From an uncultured Steroidobacter sp. (lineage in GTDB: Bacteria; Pseudomonadota; Gammaproteobacteria; Steroidobacterales; Steroidobacteraceae), in NCBI RefSeq assembly GCF_937958065.1, contig NZ_CALFXI010000033.1, positions 124,001 through 188,000 on the forward strand: a stretch of 64,000 bases of DNA. The letters run 5' to 3'. The notes under the pieces were generated by a model. The model did not search any database. It saw only the letters and a list, made by a program, of their open reading frames with translations, and had not been told where the DNA came from. Numbering within the stretch: the stretch's first letter is position 1; every line of letters begins with the position of its first letter. Shown one piece after another: positions 33,599-43,055 of this stretch. Made by a program: the position numbers and the translations under genes.

Positions 33599-34483
33599 TT
33601 ATGCCGCCTGGCGCAGGGCGGCGATGCGCTCTTCCAGCGGCGGGTGGGTCATGAACAGACGCTTCAGACCGCCGGGCGCTTTCTCGGTGCTGATGCCGAA
33701 GGCCTGCATCGAATCCGGCAGCGGCGTGGAATGCGCATGACGCAGGCGTTCCAGCGCGCCGATCATGCTCTCGCGGCCGGCCAGCTGCGCACCGCCCGAA
33801 TCGGCACGGAACTCGCGACGACGCGAGAACCACATGACGATCATGCTGGCGAGAATGCCCAGCACCAGCTGCGCGATGATGGTCGTGATCAGGAACGCCG
33901 GACCATGGCCACGCTCGGTCTTGAACACGACGCGGTCTACCGTGTAGCCGATCACCCGCGACAGGAACACGACGAAGGTGTTCACCACGCCCTGGATCAA
34001 CGTCAGCGTGACCATGTCGCCATTCGCGACGTGACTGACTTCATGCGCGAGCACGGCTTCGGCTTCGCGTTGTGACATGCCGCGCAGCAGCCCGCTGCTG
34101 ACTGCCACGAGGGCGTTGTTGCGGTTTGCGCCGGTCGCGAACGCGTTCATGTCGGGCGCGTCGAAGATGCCGACTTCAGGCATGCCGATGCCGGCGGCCT
34201 GTGCCTGCTTGCGCACGGTCTCGACCAGCCACGCCTCGGTGGCGTTGCTCGGCTGCTCGATCACTCGCACGCCCATGCTCTGCTTGGCGACGAACTTCGA
34301 CATCGCCAGCGAGATCAGCGAGCCGGTGAAACCGACGATCGCCGAGAACACCAGCAGGTTGTTGAAGTCGAGGCCGGTGCCTTGCTCGTTGAGGATGCGA
34401 TCCACGCCGAGCAGGCGCAGGGTGACGCTGAGGACCAGCAGGATGGCCACGTTGGTGGCGACGAACAGAGCTATGCGTTTCAT
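33599..34483 (-). CDS. htpX: Protease HtpX
   Basis: HtpX is an inner-membrane zinc protease in envelope quality control. The 294-residue protein has two N-terminal helices, a cytoplasmic catalytic domain with HEVSH (147-151) in AEAVLAHEVSHVANGDMVTL, two later helices, and the RRREFRADSGGAQLAG segment supplying the third zinc ligand. The C-terminal FMTHPPLEERIAALRQAA is diagnostic. It ends in its own terminator and appears monocistronic. Confidence 0.97.
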   Translation of the reverse strand: MKRIALFVATNVAILLVLSVTLRLLGVDRILNEQGTGLDFNNLLVFSAIVGFTGSLISLAMSKFVAKQSMGVRVIEQPSNATEAWLVETVRKQAQAAGIGMPEVGIFDAPDMNAFATGANRNNALVAVSSGLLRGMSQREAEAVLAHEVSHVANGDMVTLTLIQGVVNTFVVFLSRVIGYTVDRVVFKTERGHGPAFLITTIIAQLVLGILASMIVMWFSRRREFRADSGGAQLAGRESMIGALERLRHAHSTPLPDSMQAFGISTEKAPGGLKRLFMTHPPLEERIAALRQAA

Positions 34484-34650
34484 AAAGTGACTCTAGGTCG
34501 GTGGATCGATTCCTGGGGACACGTCAAATACAGGGTCAAACTCTGAGCACAACGGACACGCGGGAACATCGAACGCAGCTAACCTGCGCACGATATGCGG
34601 CCGGACGCCCGCCGCTTCAAGCGGGCGCCCGGTCGCAGGCAACGAGGGAC

Positions 34651-35892
34651 TCAGGAGCCGCTGGCGGCGCCAGCAGGCTTCGCGGCAGTCTTTTTGACTT
34701 TGGGCGGCGTCTTCTTGGGCAACGGCAGACCGTTGCGCACCGCTTCGAATTCTTCGGCGAGGAACAGACCTTCTTCGGTGTAGTTCCAGGTGGCGCCCTG
34801 GGGCACCCGATTCTCGACGTGGCGGGCCTTGGCGAGATAGCTCTCGACCGTCACGTCCCGGCGCGAGATCGGCATCGCGATGCCACGCGCCTCCGCGATG
34901 ATTTGATTCAGCAACTCGAGGTCGACGGCCGCGCCGTGCTGTTGCAGCTTCTGAGACAGCTTGTCGTTGATGCCGGCGGTGAGCAGCTCCTCGGCGCCCT
35001 TGGGATGTTCGCGTTCGTCATCCTCGAGCACCGGGAACACCTGCACGTACATCGCATCCTTCTGCCAGCCGAACACGAACGGCTGGTTGACGACCGTCAC
35101 CTTGGTGCCGACCGGAACCTGGTCGTACAGATCGGCGATGTCTTCCGGATAGAAGCGAATGCAGCCGTGGCTGGAGCGCATGCCCACACCGTACGGCTTG
35201 TTGGTGCCGTGAATCAGATAGCTGGGCCAGCCCAGCGTCATCTTGTAAGCGCCCAGCGGATTGTCCGGGCCCGGCGGGACGCGCGCGGGCAGCGGATCGC
35301 CGTTTTCCTTGTGCTCCTTGCGCACCGACAGCGGCGGCGTCCAGGTCGGGTTCTTTTGCTTGCTGACCACCTTGGTGGTGCCTTCCGGCGTCTGCCAGCC
35401 GATCTTGCCGATGCCGATCGGATGGGTGATGACGGTGCGCATGCCGTCATCGACTTCGCCCTTCTTCAGCTTGGGCGGCTTGGGGAAGTAATAGACGCGC
35501 AGCTGTGCAAGATTTACCACCAGGCCTTCGCGAGGCGCGTCGGGCAGCACGAACTGCGTCGGCACCACGATCTCGCGCCCGACGCCCGGCAGCCACGGAT
35601 CGACGCCGGGATTGGCACGGAGAATCTCCTCGTAGCCGACGTTGAAGCGCCGCGCGATGTCGGACAGCGTGTCCTCGCCCTGTACACGCGTGATCTGCAC
35701 CTGGCCGACAACTTCGTCGTGCGCGGGATCGAAGCGGAATTCATGCGTGGCGAGCGGGGCCTCGATGGGCGGCGGCGGGGGCGGAGGCGGAGGCGGCGGT
35801 TCGACCGGACGGGGGAGCTGGCAACCGGCGGCTACCAGAGCCGCTGCCAGGACCACCAGACGGCTCAAGCCGGAACGGATCGACGGATTCAT
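34651..35892 (-). CDS. LysM-like L,D-transpeptidase lipoprotein (ErfK/YbiS family)
   Basis: This 413-residue protein has a lipoprotein signal ending AAGC (Cys about residue 22), a proline-rich linker with a run of eight Pro and more, a LysM-like repeat (EDTLSDIARRFNVGYEEILRAN), and a YkuD catalytic domain with HGTNKPYGVGMRSSHGCIRF, the catalytic Cys being in SHGCIRF. It would crosslink 3-3 peptides or attach proteins to peptidoglycan. A basic, Pro/Ala/Lys-rich C-terminal tail (KKTPPKVKKTAAKPAG) is unusual. The start was set at the Met before the signal peptide. Confidence 0.92.
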   Translation of the reverse strand: MNPSIRSGLSRLVVLAAALVAAGCQLPRPVEPPPPPPPPPPPIEAPLATHEFRFDPAHDEVVGQVQITRVQGEDTLSDIARRFNVGYEEILRANPGVDPWLPGVGREIVVPTQFVLPDAPREGLVVNLAQLRVYYFPKPPKLKKGEVDDGMRTVITHPIGIGKIGWQTPEGTTKVVSKQKNPTWTPPLSVRKEHKENGDPLPARVPPGPDNPLGAYKMTLGWPSYLIHGTNKPYGVGMRSSHGCIRFYPEDIADLYDQVPVGTKVTVVNQPFVFGWQKDAMYVQVFPVLEDDEREHPKGAEELLTAGINDKLSQKLQQHGAAVDLELLNQIIAEARGIAMPISRRDVTVESYLAKARHVENRVPQGATWNYTEEGLFLAEEFEAVRNGLPLPKKTPPKVKKTAAKPAGAASGS

Positions 35893-35962
35893 AGGGATAC
35901 TTATTACCCTATCGAGCCGCTCTTTTCCATTTCCGCCCCTGTTCAGCGCCACTAATGACCCC

Positions 35963-36454
35963 TCATAACACTGTCGGCCGATCCGGCAGCTCGTTGCGAT
36001 CGGCCGCTGGAAAATGTCGCGAAATGAGCCCGCCCGCGGCCTGAATGCCGGCGATCAGCGCAGCGGCCGGCGAGCCCTGGCCGAACAGCTGCTCCATGCG
36101 ATGGCACACGTCGCTCCACTCCTGCGCGGTCACGCGCCCGTTGAAGCCGCGATCGGCCACGATTTCCACGTCCCGGTCGGCCCAGAGGACATAGATCAGC
36201 ACACCATTGTTTAGTTCGGTGTCCCACACGCCAAGATGGGAAAATGCCTGCAGCGCGCGCTGGCGTGGCGAGAGCTCCCTGAACAGCTCGGCCGGATCGA
36301 GGCTGGCCTCGAGCGCGACCCGGATCTCGCCGCCGTGCGATCGCTCGGTGTCGGTAATTGCCTGCTCGATGGCGTTCAGCGCGGCTTCGTCGAAGGCGCG
36401 ACGCAGTTGCCGCCGAGGCATGAAGAGGTGTCGAGTGAGTCGGGCGAAATTCAT
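35963..36454 (-). CDS. TPM-domain protein (short)
   Basis: The 163-residue protein carries a TPM/YgcG-like domain (HGGEIRVALEASLDPAELFR, DTELNNGVLIYVLWADRDVE, IVADRGFNGRV). It has no clear signal peptide or membrane helix, unlike its larger neighbour. It starts four bases after the end of the next gene and is the third gene of a lemA-TPM-TPM cluster. TPM domains occur in proteins for photosystem repair and in envelope phosphatase-like roles; here the function is unknown. Confidence 0.88.
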   Translation of the reverse strand: MNFARLTRHLFMPRRQLRRAFDEAALNAIEQAITDTERSHGGEIRVALEASLDPAELFRELSPRQRALQAFSHLGVWDTELNNGVLIYVLWADRDVEIVADRGFNGRVTAQEWSDVCHRMEQLFGQGSPAAALIAGIQAAGGLISRHFPAADRNELPDRPTVL

Positions 36455-36458
36455 GGGC

Positions 36459-37409
36459 TCACCACCGTCCCGAGGCGCCGCCGCCACTGAAGCCGCCACC
36501 GCCGCCGCTCCAACCTCCGCCACCGCCGAAGCCACCTCCACCGAAGCCGCCGCCCCAGCCCCCACCGCCCCAACCGCCGCGCCGGTGACTGCTCCAGCCG
36601 CTGCCGCCTCCGCCGCCAAAGCCACTCCCGCCGGTGAACAACGCGAACAGGAAGGCCAGTACCGCCGCACCGATGGAAAGCGCCATGATGCTGGTCAATA
36701 CCCACATCAACAGCCCGGCGATGCCGGCAGTCGCGCCGGCCCCGCCGACTCTGCCAAGCATGCTGCGCAATATTCCGCTGCCGACGAAAACAAACATCAG
36801 CAGGATCGGCAGCGCATTGCCGAGGCCGCCCAGGCCTTCCGGCTGACGCGAGGAGCGGCGTTCGGGCTCGGGCAGCGGCTCGCCTTCGATCACGGCGATG
36901 ATGCGAGTGATCGCCGCGTTGATGCCGCCGGAGAAATCCCCTTCGCGGAAATGCGGCACGATGACCTGCGAGATGATGCGACTGGCGATCACGTCGGGCA
37001 GTGCGCCTTCCAGGCCGGTGCCGACCTCGATGCGCACCGCGCGATCGTTCTTCGCCACCAGCAGGATGACGCCGTCGTCGGGCTCGGCACGTCCGACCTT
37101 CCATGCGTCGGCGACGCGAATGGAATATTCCTCGATGGATTCGGGCTGGGTGGTCGGCACGATCAGCACGGCGATCTGGCTGCCCTTCTGCCGCTCGAAT
37201 TCCAGCAGTCTGCTCTTGAGCGCCGCGGCTTCTTCGGGGCGAAGCGTGCCAGTGAGATCCAGCACTGGCGCGTCCGTGGGCGGCGCGGGCACCGGCTGCG
37301 GCGCCTGCGCAAACGCGGCGACTGCTAGCAGCAGCGTGAGCAACAGCAGCCAGGGAAGCGCAGCCCGCGGCGCTGGCAAGCGTCCGCGGGCGTTGGCGAA
37401 GGGTCTCAT
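36459..37409 (-). CDS. TPM-domain membrane protein with Gly-rich tail (YgcG family)
   Basis: The 316-residue protein has a signal peptide (LLLLTLLLAVAAFAQA), a TPM domain (LDLTGTLRPEEAAALKSRLLE to GDFSGGINAAITRIIAV), two to three membrane helices around residues 190-255, and a tail of GGGGWGGG-type repeats. This is the standard form of the YgcG/TPM partners of LemA. It is the middle gene of the cluster. The Gly-rich tail is probably flexible. Confidence 0.92.
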   Translation of the reverse strand: MRPFANARGRLPAPRAALPWLLLLTLLLAVAAFAQAPQPVPAPPTDAPVLDLTGTLRPEEAAALKSRLLEFERQKGSQIAVLIVPTTQPESIEEYSIRVADAWKVGRAEPDDGVILLVAKNDRAVRIEVGTGLEGALPDVIASRIISQVIVPHFREGDFSGGINAAITRIIAVIEGEPLPEPERRSSRQPEGLGGLGNALPILLMFVFVGSGILRSMLGRVGGAGATAGIAGLLMWVLTSIMALSIGAAVLAFLFALFTGGSGFGGGGGSGWSSHRRGGWGGGGWGGGFGGGGFGGGGGWSGGGGGFSGGGASGRW

Positions 37410-37447
37410 CAAAGTGTTCGCGCTATTCGCGGGCCGGTGCGCTCGCG

Positions 37448-38110
37448 TCAGCCCTGTTTTTCAAGCTGAGGCTGCGGCGCCGGCTGTGGCTGCGGCTGTT
37501 GCTGCTGCGGCCCGGATTCCGTCCGACCGAAGTCCACGGCCGGCGGACGCGCGATCTCGCGCTCGTTCTCCACCGAAAAGTTCTGCTTCGGATCGTGCCC
37601 GAACACCTTGGCGGTGAGATTGGTCGGGAACGAACGCACCGTGACGTTATAGGTCTGGACCGCCTCGATGTAACGTTTGCGCGCAACGGCAATCCGATTC
37701 TCGGTGCCTTCGAGCTGCGCCCGCAGATCATCGAAGCCGGAAATGGATTTCAGCTCGGGATAGCGCTCCACGACCACCATCAGTCGCGACAACGCCTGGC
37801 TCAACTCGCCCTGCGCGGCCTGCCACTGCTGGAACGCCTGCGGGTTGTTGATCAGCTCCGGCGTCGCCTGGATGGACGTGGCGCGGGCACGAGCTTCCAC
37901 GACGCTGTCGAGAATGTCCTTCTCGGACTGCACCGCGCCCTTCACCGTATTCACCAGGTTGGGCACCAGATCGGCACGGCGCTGATATTGGTTCAGCACT
38001 TCGGACCAGGCCGCAGTCACCTGCTCGTCCTGCTGTTGCAGCCGGTTGTAACCACAGCCGGTCAACAGCGCCCCGAGCAGCACCAGTAAACCTACGCGCA
38101 GAACATGCAT
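37448..38110 (-). CDS. LemA family protein
   Basis: The 220-residue protein has an N-terminal hydrophobic anchor with a lipobox-like LLTGC and the LemA core: QVTAAWSEVLNQYQRRADLV, PNLVNTVKGAV, LSRLMVVVERYPELKS and RYIEAVQTYNVTVRSFPTNL. The C-terminus is Gln/Pro-rich. LemA genes usually lead an operon with TPM proteins, as here. The function is not established. The ATG at 38110 gives the anchor directly. Confidence 0.94.
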   Translation of the reverse strand: MHVLRVGLLVLLGALLTGCGYNRLQQQDEQVTAAWSEVLNQYQRRADLVPNLVNTVKGAVQSEKDILDSVVEARARATSIQATPELINNPQAFQQWQAAQGELSQALSRLMVVVERYPELKSISGFDDLRAQLEGTENRIAVARKRYIEAVQTYNVTVRSFPTNLTAKVFGHDPKQNFSVENEREIARPPAVDFGRTESGPQQQQPQPQPAPQPQLEKQG

Positions 38111-38298
38111 GAGGGAGCCCTTCGTAATAGTCGTCGTTGGCGGCCTGGTCCGGCCGCGCACGTCGGCGTGCCTGCCGGACCCGTCAGCGAAACCGTCCGG
38201 GATTGGTGAGAGTTCCGCCGACAGCGACGGTTAAATTGGGGAAATGCAGCCCCGGTTTCAAGCGGCTACCGGCGAATGCGGCAAAGTCACCGGCGACT

Positions 38299-40362
38299 TC
38301 ACCAAATTCGTACCCGCTCCGCGGGCGCTTTATACATCTTGTCGCCCGGCCGCACGCCGAATGCTGCATGGAACTCGGGCAGGTTGGACACGACGTTGTT
38401 GGTGCGATACTCGCTCGGGCTGTGCGGATCGGTCAGCAGCCGGCGCCGCAACTCGTCGTCGCGGTACTTGCGCGCCCAGCCCTGGGCCCAGCCGATGAAG
38501 AAGCGCTGCTCGCCGGTATAGCCATCGATCACCGGTGCGGGCTTGCCTCGCAACGACAGTTGCCAGGCGCGATAGGCCATGGCGAGCCCGGCCACATCGG
38601 CGATGTTCTCGCCCATGGTGAGATCGCCGTTCACGTACAGCCCGGGCAGCGGGCTCAGCGCGCTGTACTGCGCACCGAGCTGCCTGGCCCGTCGCGTGAA
38701 CTCGGCGTTGTCTTCGGGCGCCCACCAATCGTTCAGGTTGCCACTGCCGTCGTAGCGACGACCTTGATCGTCGAAGCCGTGGCTGATCTCGTGGCCGATC
38801 ACCGCGCCGATGGCGCCATAGTTGATGGCGTCCTCGGCGTTCACATTGAAGAACGGCGGCTGCAGGATCGCCGCCGGAAACACGATCTCGTTGGTCGGCG
38901 GGTTGTAATAGGCATTCACCGTGTGCGGCGTCATGAACCATTCGGTGCGATCGATCGGTCCACCGAGCTTGCCGAGGTTGCGTTCGAACACCACGATCGA
39001 GGCACGCATCTCGTTGCCGATCAGATCGTCGCGGCGGATCTCCAGATCGGACCAGTCGCGCCATCTCGATGGATAGCCGATCTTGGTGGTGAGCCGCGCC
39101 AGCTTGGCGTGCGCTTTTTCCTTGGTGGCCGGCGCCATCCATTCCAATGAGTCGATGCCCTGCCGGTAGGCTTCCACCAGATTGCTCACCAGCTCGTCCA
39201 TGCGCCGCTTGGCGTCCGGGCTGAAGTGACGTTCCACATACATCTTGCCGATCAGATCGCCCAGCGCGCCGTCGACCGTGTCCACCGCCTGCTTCCAGCG
39301 CGGCTTCACTTCTTCGATGCCCGACACCGTGCGTTGAGTGAAATCGAACTGCAATTGCGCAAACCTGGCGGGCAGATCCGACGCGTACGCGCCGATCAGC
39401 TTGTAACGGAAGTAGCCGCGCCAATCGGCGACCGGCGTGGTGGCGATCAGCTTGCCGAGCGCTTCGAAATAGCTGGGCTGCGCGACCACCAGCGCCTGCG
39501 TCCGGTCCATCGGAATCTGCGCACCCGCGAAGAACGCGTTCCAGTCGAAGCCCGGCATGAGCTTGGGCAAGGCCGCCAGCTCGTAACGGTTGTATGTTTT
39601 CTGCGCGTCGCGGTTCTGGACGCGCGTCCAATGCGCCTTCGCCAGCTGCGTTTCGATCGCGACGATCTTCTGGGCGACAATGTCCGCTTTCGGCGTGTCC
39701 GCCGCGGCGAGCAGGTCCCGCACGTACAGCTGATACTTCTCGCGAATTCCCTTCAGCCGTTCGTCGTTGGAGAAATAGTAGTCCCGATCGGGCATGCCCA
39801 GGCCGCTCTGCGCGATCACGCCCGTGTACTGACTGGAGTTCTTCCGGTCGACGGAAACGTAATACACGAACGGATGCATCACCGAGATGCGCTGGCTGTA
39901 GCCGATGTGCCGTGCAACGTCCTGCTTGGTCTTCAGGTCGTCGATGCGCTTCAGCTCGGCGGCGAGCGGCGTGAGCCCGCGCGCTTCGATGTTGGCCACA
40001 TCGAGATAACTGGCATAGAGGTCGCCGACCTTCTGGGTGTCCGAGCCGACCGGTGCATTGGCCGCCGCGGCTTCCTCCAGAATGACTTTGAGATCCTGCT
40101 CGGCGCCGTCTTCGAGAAGCGCGAACGTGCCGAAGTTGGAACGATCGGCCGGGATCGTGGTGTTGGTGAGCCACTGGCCGTTCACGAAACGATAGAAGTC
40201 GTCCTGCGGACGGACGCTCTTATCCAGATTCGCGGTGTACACGCCGGAACTCAACGTCGTGGTGGCCGCCGAGGCGGCCGGTGGCGCGCTCGTCGGCGGG
40301 CTCGAACAAGCGGCAAGAACGACGGCGCAACTCAACGCGGCAAGCAACGGTTTGGCGTTCAT
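38299..40362 (-). CDS. M13 family metallopeptidase (PepO-like) lipoprotein
   Basis: The 687-residue protein has a lipoprotein signal (ALSCAVVLAACSS, Cys about residue 19) and a neprilysin-type catalytic domain. The zinc motif is in GAVIGHEISHGFDDQGRRYD and the third ligand in GENIADVAGLAMAY; the substrate-binding NAYYNPPTNEIVFPA and the C-terminal YRTNNVVSNLPEFHAAFGVR are also present. It should degrade oligopeptides in the periplasm. It is followed, after 188 bases, by lemA on the same strand, but no coupling is evident. Confidence 0.95.
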   Translation of the reverse strand: MNAKPLLAALSCAVVLAACSSPPTSAPPAASAATTTLSSGVYTANLDKSVRPQDDFYRFVNGQWLTNTTIPADRSNFGTFALLEDGAEQDLKVILEEAAAANAPVGSDTQKVGDLYASYLDVANIEARGLTPLAAELKRIDDLKTKQDVARHIGYSQRISVMHPFVYYVSVDRKNSSQYTGVIAQSGLGMPDRDYYFSNDERLKGIREKYQLYVRDLLAAADTPKADIVAQKIVAIETQLAKAHWTRVQNRDAQKTYNRYELAALPKLMPGFDWNAFFAGAQIPMDRTQALVVAQPSYFEALGKLIATTPVADWRGYFRYKLIGAYASDLPARFAQLQFDFTQRTVSGIEEVKPRWKQAVDTVDGALGDLIGKMYVERHFSPDAKRRMDELVSNLVEAYRQGIDSLEWMAPATKEKAHAKLARLTTKIGYPSRWRDWSDLEIRRDDLIGNEMRASIVVFERNLGKLGGPIDRTEWFMTPHTVNAYYNPPTNEIVFPAAILQPPFFNVNAEDAINYGAIGAVIGHEISHGFDDQGRRYDGSGNLNDWWAPEDNAEFTRRARQLGAQYSALSPLPGLYVNGDLTMGENIADVAGLAMAYRAWQLSLRGKPAPVIDGYTGEQRFFIGWAQGWARKYRDDELRRRLLTDPHSPSEYRTNNVVSNLPEFHAAFGVRPGDKMYKAPAERVRIW

Positions 40363-40411
40363 GCCTCGATCATAAACGCGCCGCTCGCATTCCGGAGCGG
40401 CAATTGAACAG

Positions 40412-41170
40412 TCATCGCGAGGATGGGTCGGGCCGCCCGATCTTCAGATGCAACGGCCAGATCACCGTCTTCGCCTCGACCGGCGAGCCCCAGCCCGGTG
40501 CCAGCTCGGCCCGCAGCGCGGGCAGCGGATCCTGTCCGGTCGCGCGCTTGTAGCGCTGCACGGCCGACCAGGTGCCGAGATAGCCGATCAGGCTGTCCAG
40601 GTCCCATTGCAGCTGCAACTGGAACTGCGGCGTGCCGAGCTCCTGAAACGGAAACGGCAGATCGCGATACGCACTCTCCACCCAGCGCCGCTCGGGCGGC
40701 CAGTAGCTGCCGATCACGTCGTCGTAGAAGTGCCGCACGATCGTGTCGATCTGGGGTTCGACGCAGGCGAGGCCGTAGGTCCACAACGCGAGCACGCCGT
40801 CGCGCTTCAGCACGCGCTTTACTTCGGGATAGAAACGATCGTGATCGAACCAGTGCGCGGCTTGGGCGGCGACCACCAGGTCGACCGTGCCATCGCGCAG
40901 CGCCGGTTGCTCGGCGAGGTTGCCGATGTATGCAACGTGCGGGTGCTGCTCGGCATTCTGCAGCTGAGACACGCTGCCATCGCTCGCGACCACCAGCTCG
41001 AAGTGTTCCGCCAGTCCCACCGCTGCCTGCCCGCTGCCGGTGGCGCAATCGAGCGCAACTTTCCTTTGCGGCGTCAGCGACGCGAGATAATCGAACAGCT
41101 CGGGCGGATAGTCGGGGCGATATTTCGCGTAAGCGTTCGCGTGGCGGGAAAAATGATCTTTGAAACTCAT
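40412..41170 (-). CDS. Class I SAM-dependent methyltransferase
   Basis: This 252-residue enzyme has SAM motif I ALDCATGSGQAAVGLAE at about residue 40 and VVASDGS after strand 2, then VDLVVAAQAAHWFDHDRFY, typical of the Methyltransf_11 group (trans-aconitate and small-molecule methyltransferases). The N-terminus FKDHFSRHANAYAKYRPDYP is conserved. It overlaps the alpha/beta-hydrolase gene by four bases, suggesting coupled expression. The substrate is unknown. Confidence 0.9.
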   Translation of the reverse strand: MSFKDHFSRHANAYAKYRPDYPPELFDYLASLTPQRKVALDCATGSGQAAVGLAEHFELVVASDGSVSQLQNAEQHPHVAYIGNLAEQPALRDGTVDLVVAAQAAHWFDHDRFYPEVKRVLKRDGVLALWTYGLACVEPQIDTIVRHFYDDVIGSYWPPERRWVESAYRDLPFPFQELGTPQFQLQLQWDLDSLIGYLGTWSAVQRYKRATGQDPLPALRAELAPGWGSPVEAKTVIWPLHLKIGRPDPSSR

Positions 41171-42030
41171 GGCAGCTCCGCCAGAAATTGTTCGAGCGCC
41201 GCGCGACATTGCGGCTCGTCGAGTTGCGGCACGTGGCCTCTGTTGTCGACCGTCACTGCCCGCAAGCGCGGATGCTCCCGTTGCATGCGATCGAACACTT
41301 CGACTGACAACAGATCCGAGAGCGCGCCGCGAATCGCCAGCGTTGGCGTGTTGCGCAGGGCATTGAACGCGAGCCACATGCCTTGCGTGGCGCCCGGCGG
41401 CGGTTGAATCGCGTGCACCGCGTCGCCGATGCGAGGATCGGCGTCGAGTCGTGGCGAGCCGGTGCTGTCCTCGCTGTAGGAAAGCCGCACGAAATCGCGC
41501 CACTGCGATTCGGTGAAATCCGGGAGCGCGGCACTGAATACATACTTCATCTGCTCGATGGCTTCGTCCCAGCTGCGCGGCGGAGGGAAGCGACCAGCGT
41601 AGCTTCGGATGCGCGCGGCACCGACGGGATCGAGCTCCGGCCCGATGTCGTTGAGCACGACACCGGCGAAGGTCTGCGCGCGCACCGCGCCCATCAGCAT
41701 GGCAACCAGGCCGCCCATCGAAGTGCCGATCGCGATGACCCGGTCGATCCCCAACTCGTGCAGCAACGACCACAGGTCGTCGACGTAAGTCATCGGGTGA
41801 TAGTTCATCCACATCGAGTCGTACTGCGACTGCCCTCGCCCGCGGAAGTCCGGCGTGATGACTCGCCGCCCCGGCGTGATTCGCAACGCCAGCGCTTCGA
41901 AGTCACGACAGTTGCGCGTCAGCCCGTGCAGGCACAGCACCGGCACCTTTGTCTCATCGCCCGGATAGTCGCGGTAGTAAAGCTTCAGCCCGTCGCGGGA
42001 TCGGTAGGTCTGCTCGGCGTAGATCGGCAT
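41167..42030 (-). CDS. Alpha/beta hydrolase
   Basis: The 287-residue protein has the oxyanion-hole CLHGLTRNCRDF, the nucleophile elbow IGTSMGG (Ser of GTSMG), and a C-terminal catalytic His in DNRGHVPQLDEP. It is close to the family of haloperoxidase/lactonase-like hydrolases with RVITPDFRGRGQSQYD. It is the first gene of a pair with the methyltransferase. Substrate cannot be assigned. Confidence 0.9.
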   Translation of the reverse strand: MPIYAEQTYRSRDGLKLYYRDYPGDETKVPVLCLHGLTRNCRDFEALALRITPGRRVITPDFRGRGQSQYDSMWMNYHPMTYVDDLWSLLHELGIDRVIAIGTSMGGLVAMLMGAVRAQTFAGVVLNDIGPELDPVGAARIRSYAGRFPPPRSWDEAIEQMKYVFSAALPDFTESQWRDFVRLSYSEDSTGSPRLDADPRIGDAVHAIQPPPGATQGMWLAFNALRNTPTLAIRGALSDLLSVEVFDRMQREHPRLRAVTVDNRGHVPQLDEPQCRAALEQFLAELP

Positions 42031-42107
42031 GGATGCAAGAATACCAGGGCACCTGGCTGTGCCCGACCGTCGCGACAGGCGCTCCGATCGGTCGATTTCG
42101 ACGGCGC

Positions 42108-42136
42108 AAAAAAAACCCCGAGCTTGGGGCTCGGGG
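42108..42136 (-). terminator. Intrinsic terminator of the small protein gene
   Basis: CCCCGAGC and GCTCGGGG (42116-42123 and 42129-42136) form an eight-pair stem, followed on the minus strand by eight U residues. It lies about 70 bases past the stop of the 64-residue gene. Confidence 0.9.
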
Positions 42137-42205
42137 CAGAGAAGCGGACTTTCTGAAGGGAAGTAAAGCCCGCTAGGGGATTCGAGAACGCGGCACGACT
42201 GGGTG

Positions 42206-42400
42206 TCAGTGCAGCCTGGACCACTGCAGAACCTTGATATCCTTGGTGTCGCATTCGAAGTTCTTGGCCAGCACCGAGGCGGCTTCCTTCAGGTCGCCTC
42301 GCAGCAAGGTGCGGTTCACTTCGACGACGCCACGGAACTCGCTCATTCCCTTGGGAGCCCGTTCCTGCAGTAGAAAGTGCGTGTAGTACTTGATGCTCAT
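42206..42400 (-). CDS. Small conserved-looking protein, unknown function
   Basis: This 64-residue protein begins MSIKYYTHFLLQERAPKGMS and ends IKVLQWSRLH. It has no signal peptide, membrane helix or recognised motif, and one Cys in NFECDTKD. I think it is real because it has a sensible protein composition and a strong terminator behind it, and it is divergent from greB. A weak ribosome-binding site reduces certainty. Confidence 0.65.
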   Translation of the reverse strand: MSIKYYTHFLLQERAPKGMSEFRGVVEVNRTLLRGDLKEAASVLAKNFECDTKDIKVLQWSRLH

Positions 42401-42512
42401 GGGACGGCAGAGTAAAGAGCGCCAGAGTTGGCGACCGTGAAGGATTCCACAGAATTTCCGCGCTTTGACATTATCAGCGACGGCCTTACGAAAGCTTGGC
42501 AGACCGGCTCAC

Positions 42513-43025
42513 ATGTCCCGATACCGACCGCCTCAACCAAAGGGTTCAAAGTTCATTACTCCTGTCGGTGCACAACGACTCAAGGACGAATTGGACCACC
42601 TGTGGCGCGTGTTGCGCCCGCAAGTCACGCAAGCGGTGCAAGAGGCCGCCGCGCAGGGCGACCGCTCCGAAAATGCCGAATACATCTATGGCAAACGTCA
42701 GCTGCGCGAGATCGACCGCCGCGTACGGTTTCTGCGGCAACGACTCGACGGCATGGTGATCGTCAGCCAGCCCCCATCGGATTCATCACGAGTGTTCTTT
42801 GGCGCCTGGGTGACGCTCGAAGACGACAATGGCGTCGAGAGCGAATACCGCATCGTGGGCCCGGACGAGTTCGATGCTGCCAAGGGGTACATCAGCATGG
42901 ACTCGCCGCTGGGCCGCGCGCTGCTGCGCAAAGGCCTGGATGATGAAGTGCGAGTGGAGGTTCCGGGTGGCACCAAGGCTTATGTAATAACCGCCGTGCG
43001 CTATGAGGCGCCATCAGGCGGATGA
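42513..43025 (+). CDS. greB: Transcription elongation factor GreB
   Basis: GreB rescues backtracked RNA polymerase by stimulating transcript cleavage. The 170-residue protein has the coiled-coil domain (RLKDELDHLWRVLRPQVTQA, AAAQGDRSENAEYIYGKRQL) with the acidic D-R-S-E tip residues, and the C-terminal FKBP-like domain ending DEVRVEVPGGTKAYVITAV. I chose the ATG at 42513 for the standard N-terminus. A TTGACA at 42465-42470 may be its -35 box but the -10 is unclear. Confidence 0.95.
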   Translation: MSRYRPPQPKGSKFITPVGAQRLKDELDHLWRVLRPQVTQAVQEAAAQGDRSENAEYIYGKRQLREIDRRVRFLRQRLDGMVIVSQPPSDSSRVFFGAWVTLEDDNGVESEYRIVGPDEFDAAKGYISMDSPLGRALLRKGLDDEVRVEVPGGTKAYVITAVRYEAPSGG

Positions 43026-43055
43026 CCAAACGCCCCTCACCCGGACCATGACGGG

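Noticed and set aside
33462..33835. An upstream extension of the GT4 gene reaching 33833
   Set aside because: The family N-terminus starts at 33461, and the extension would overlap the htpX terminator and the htpX end.
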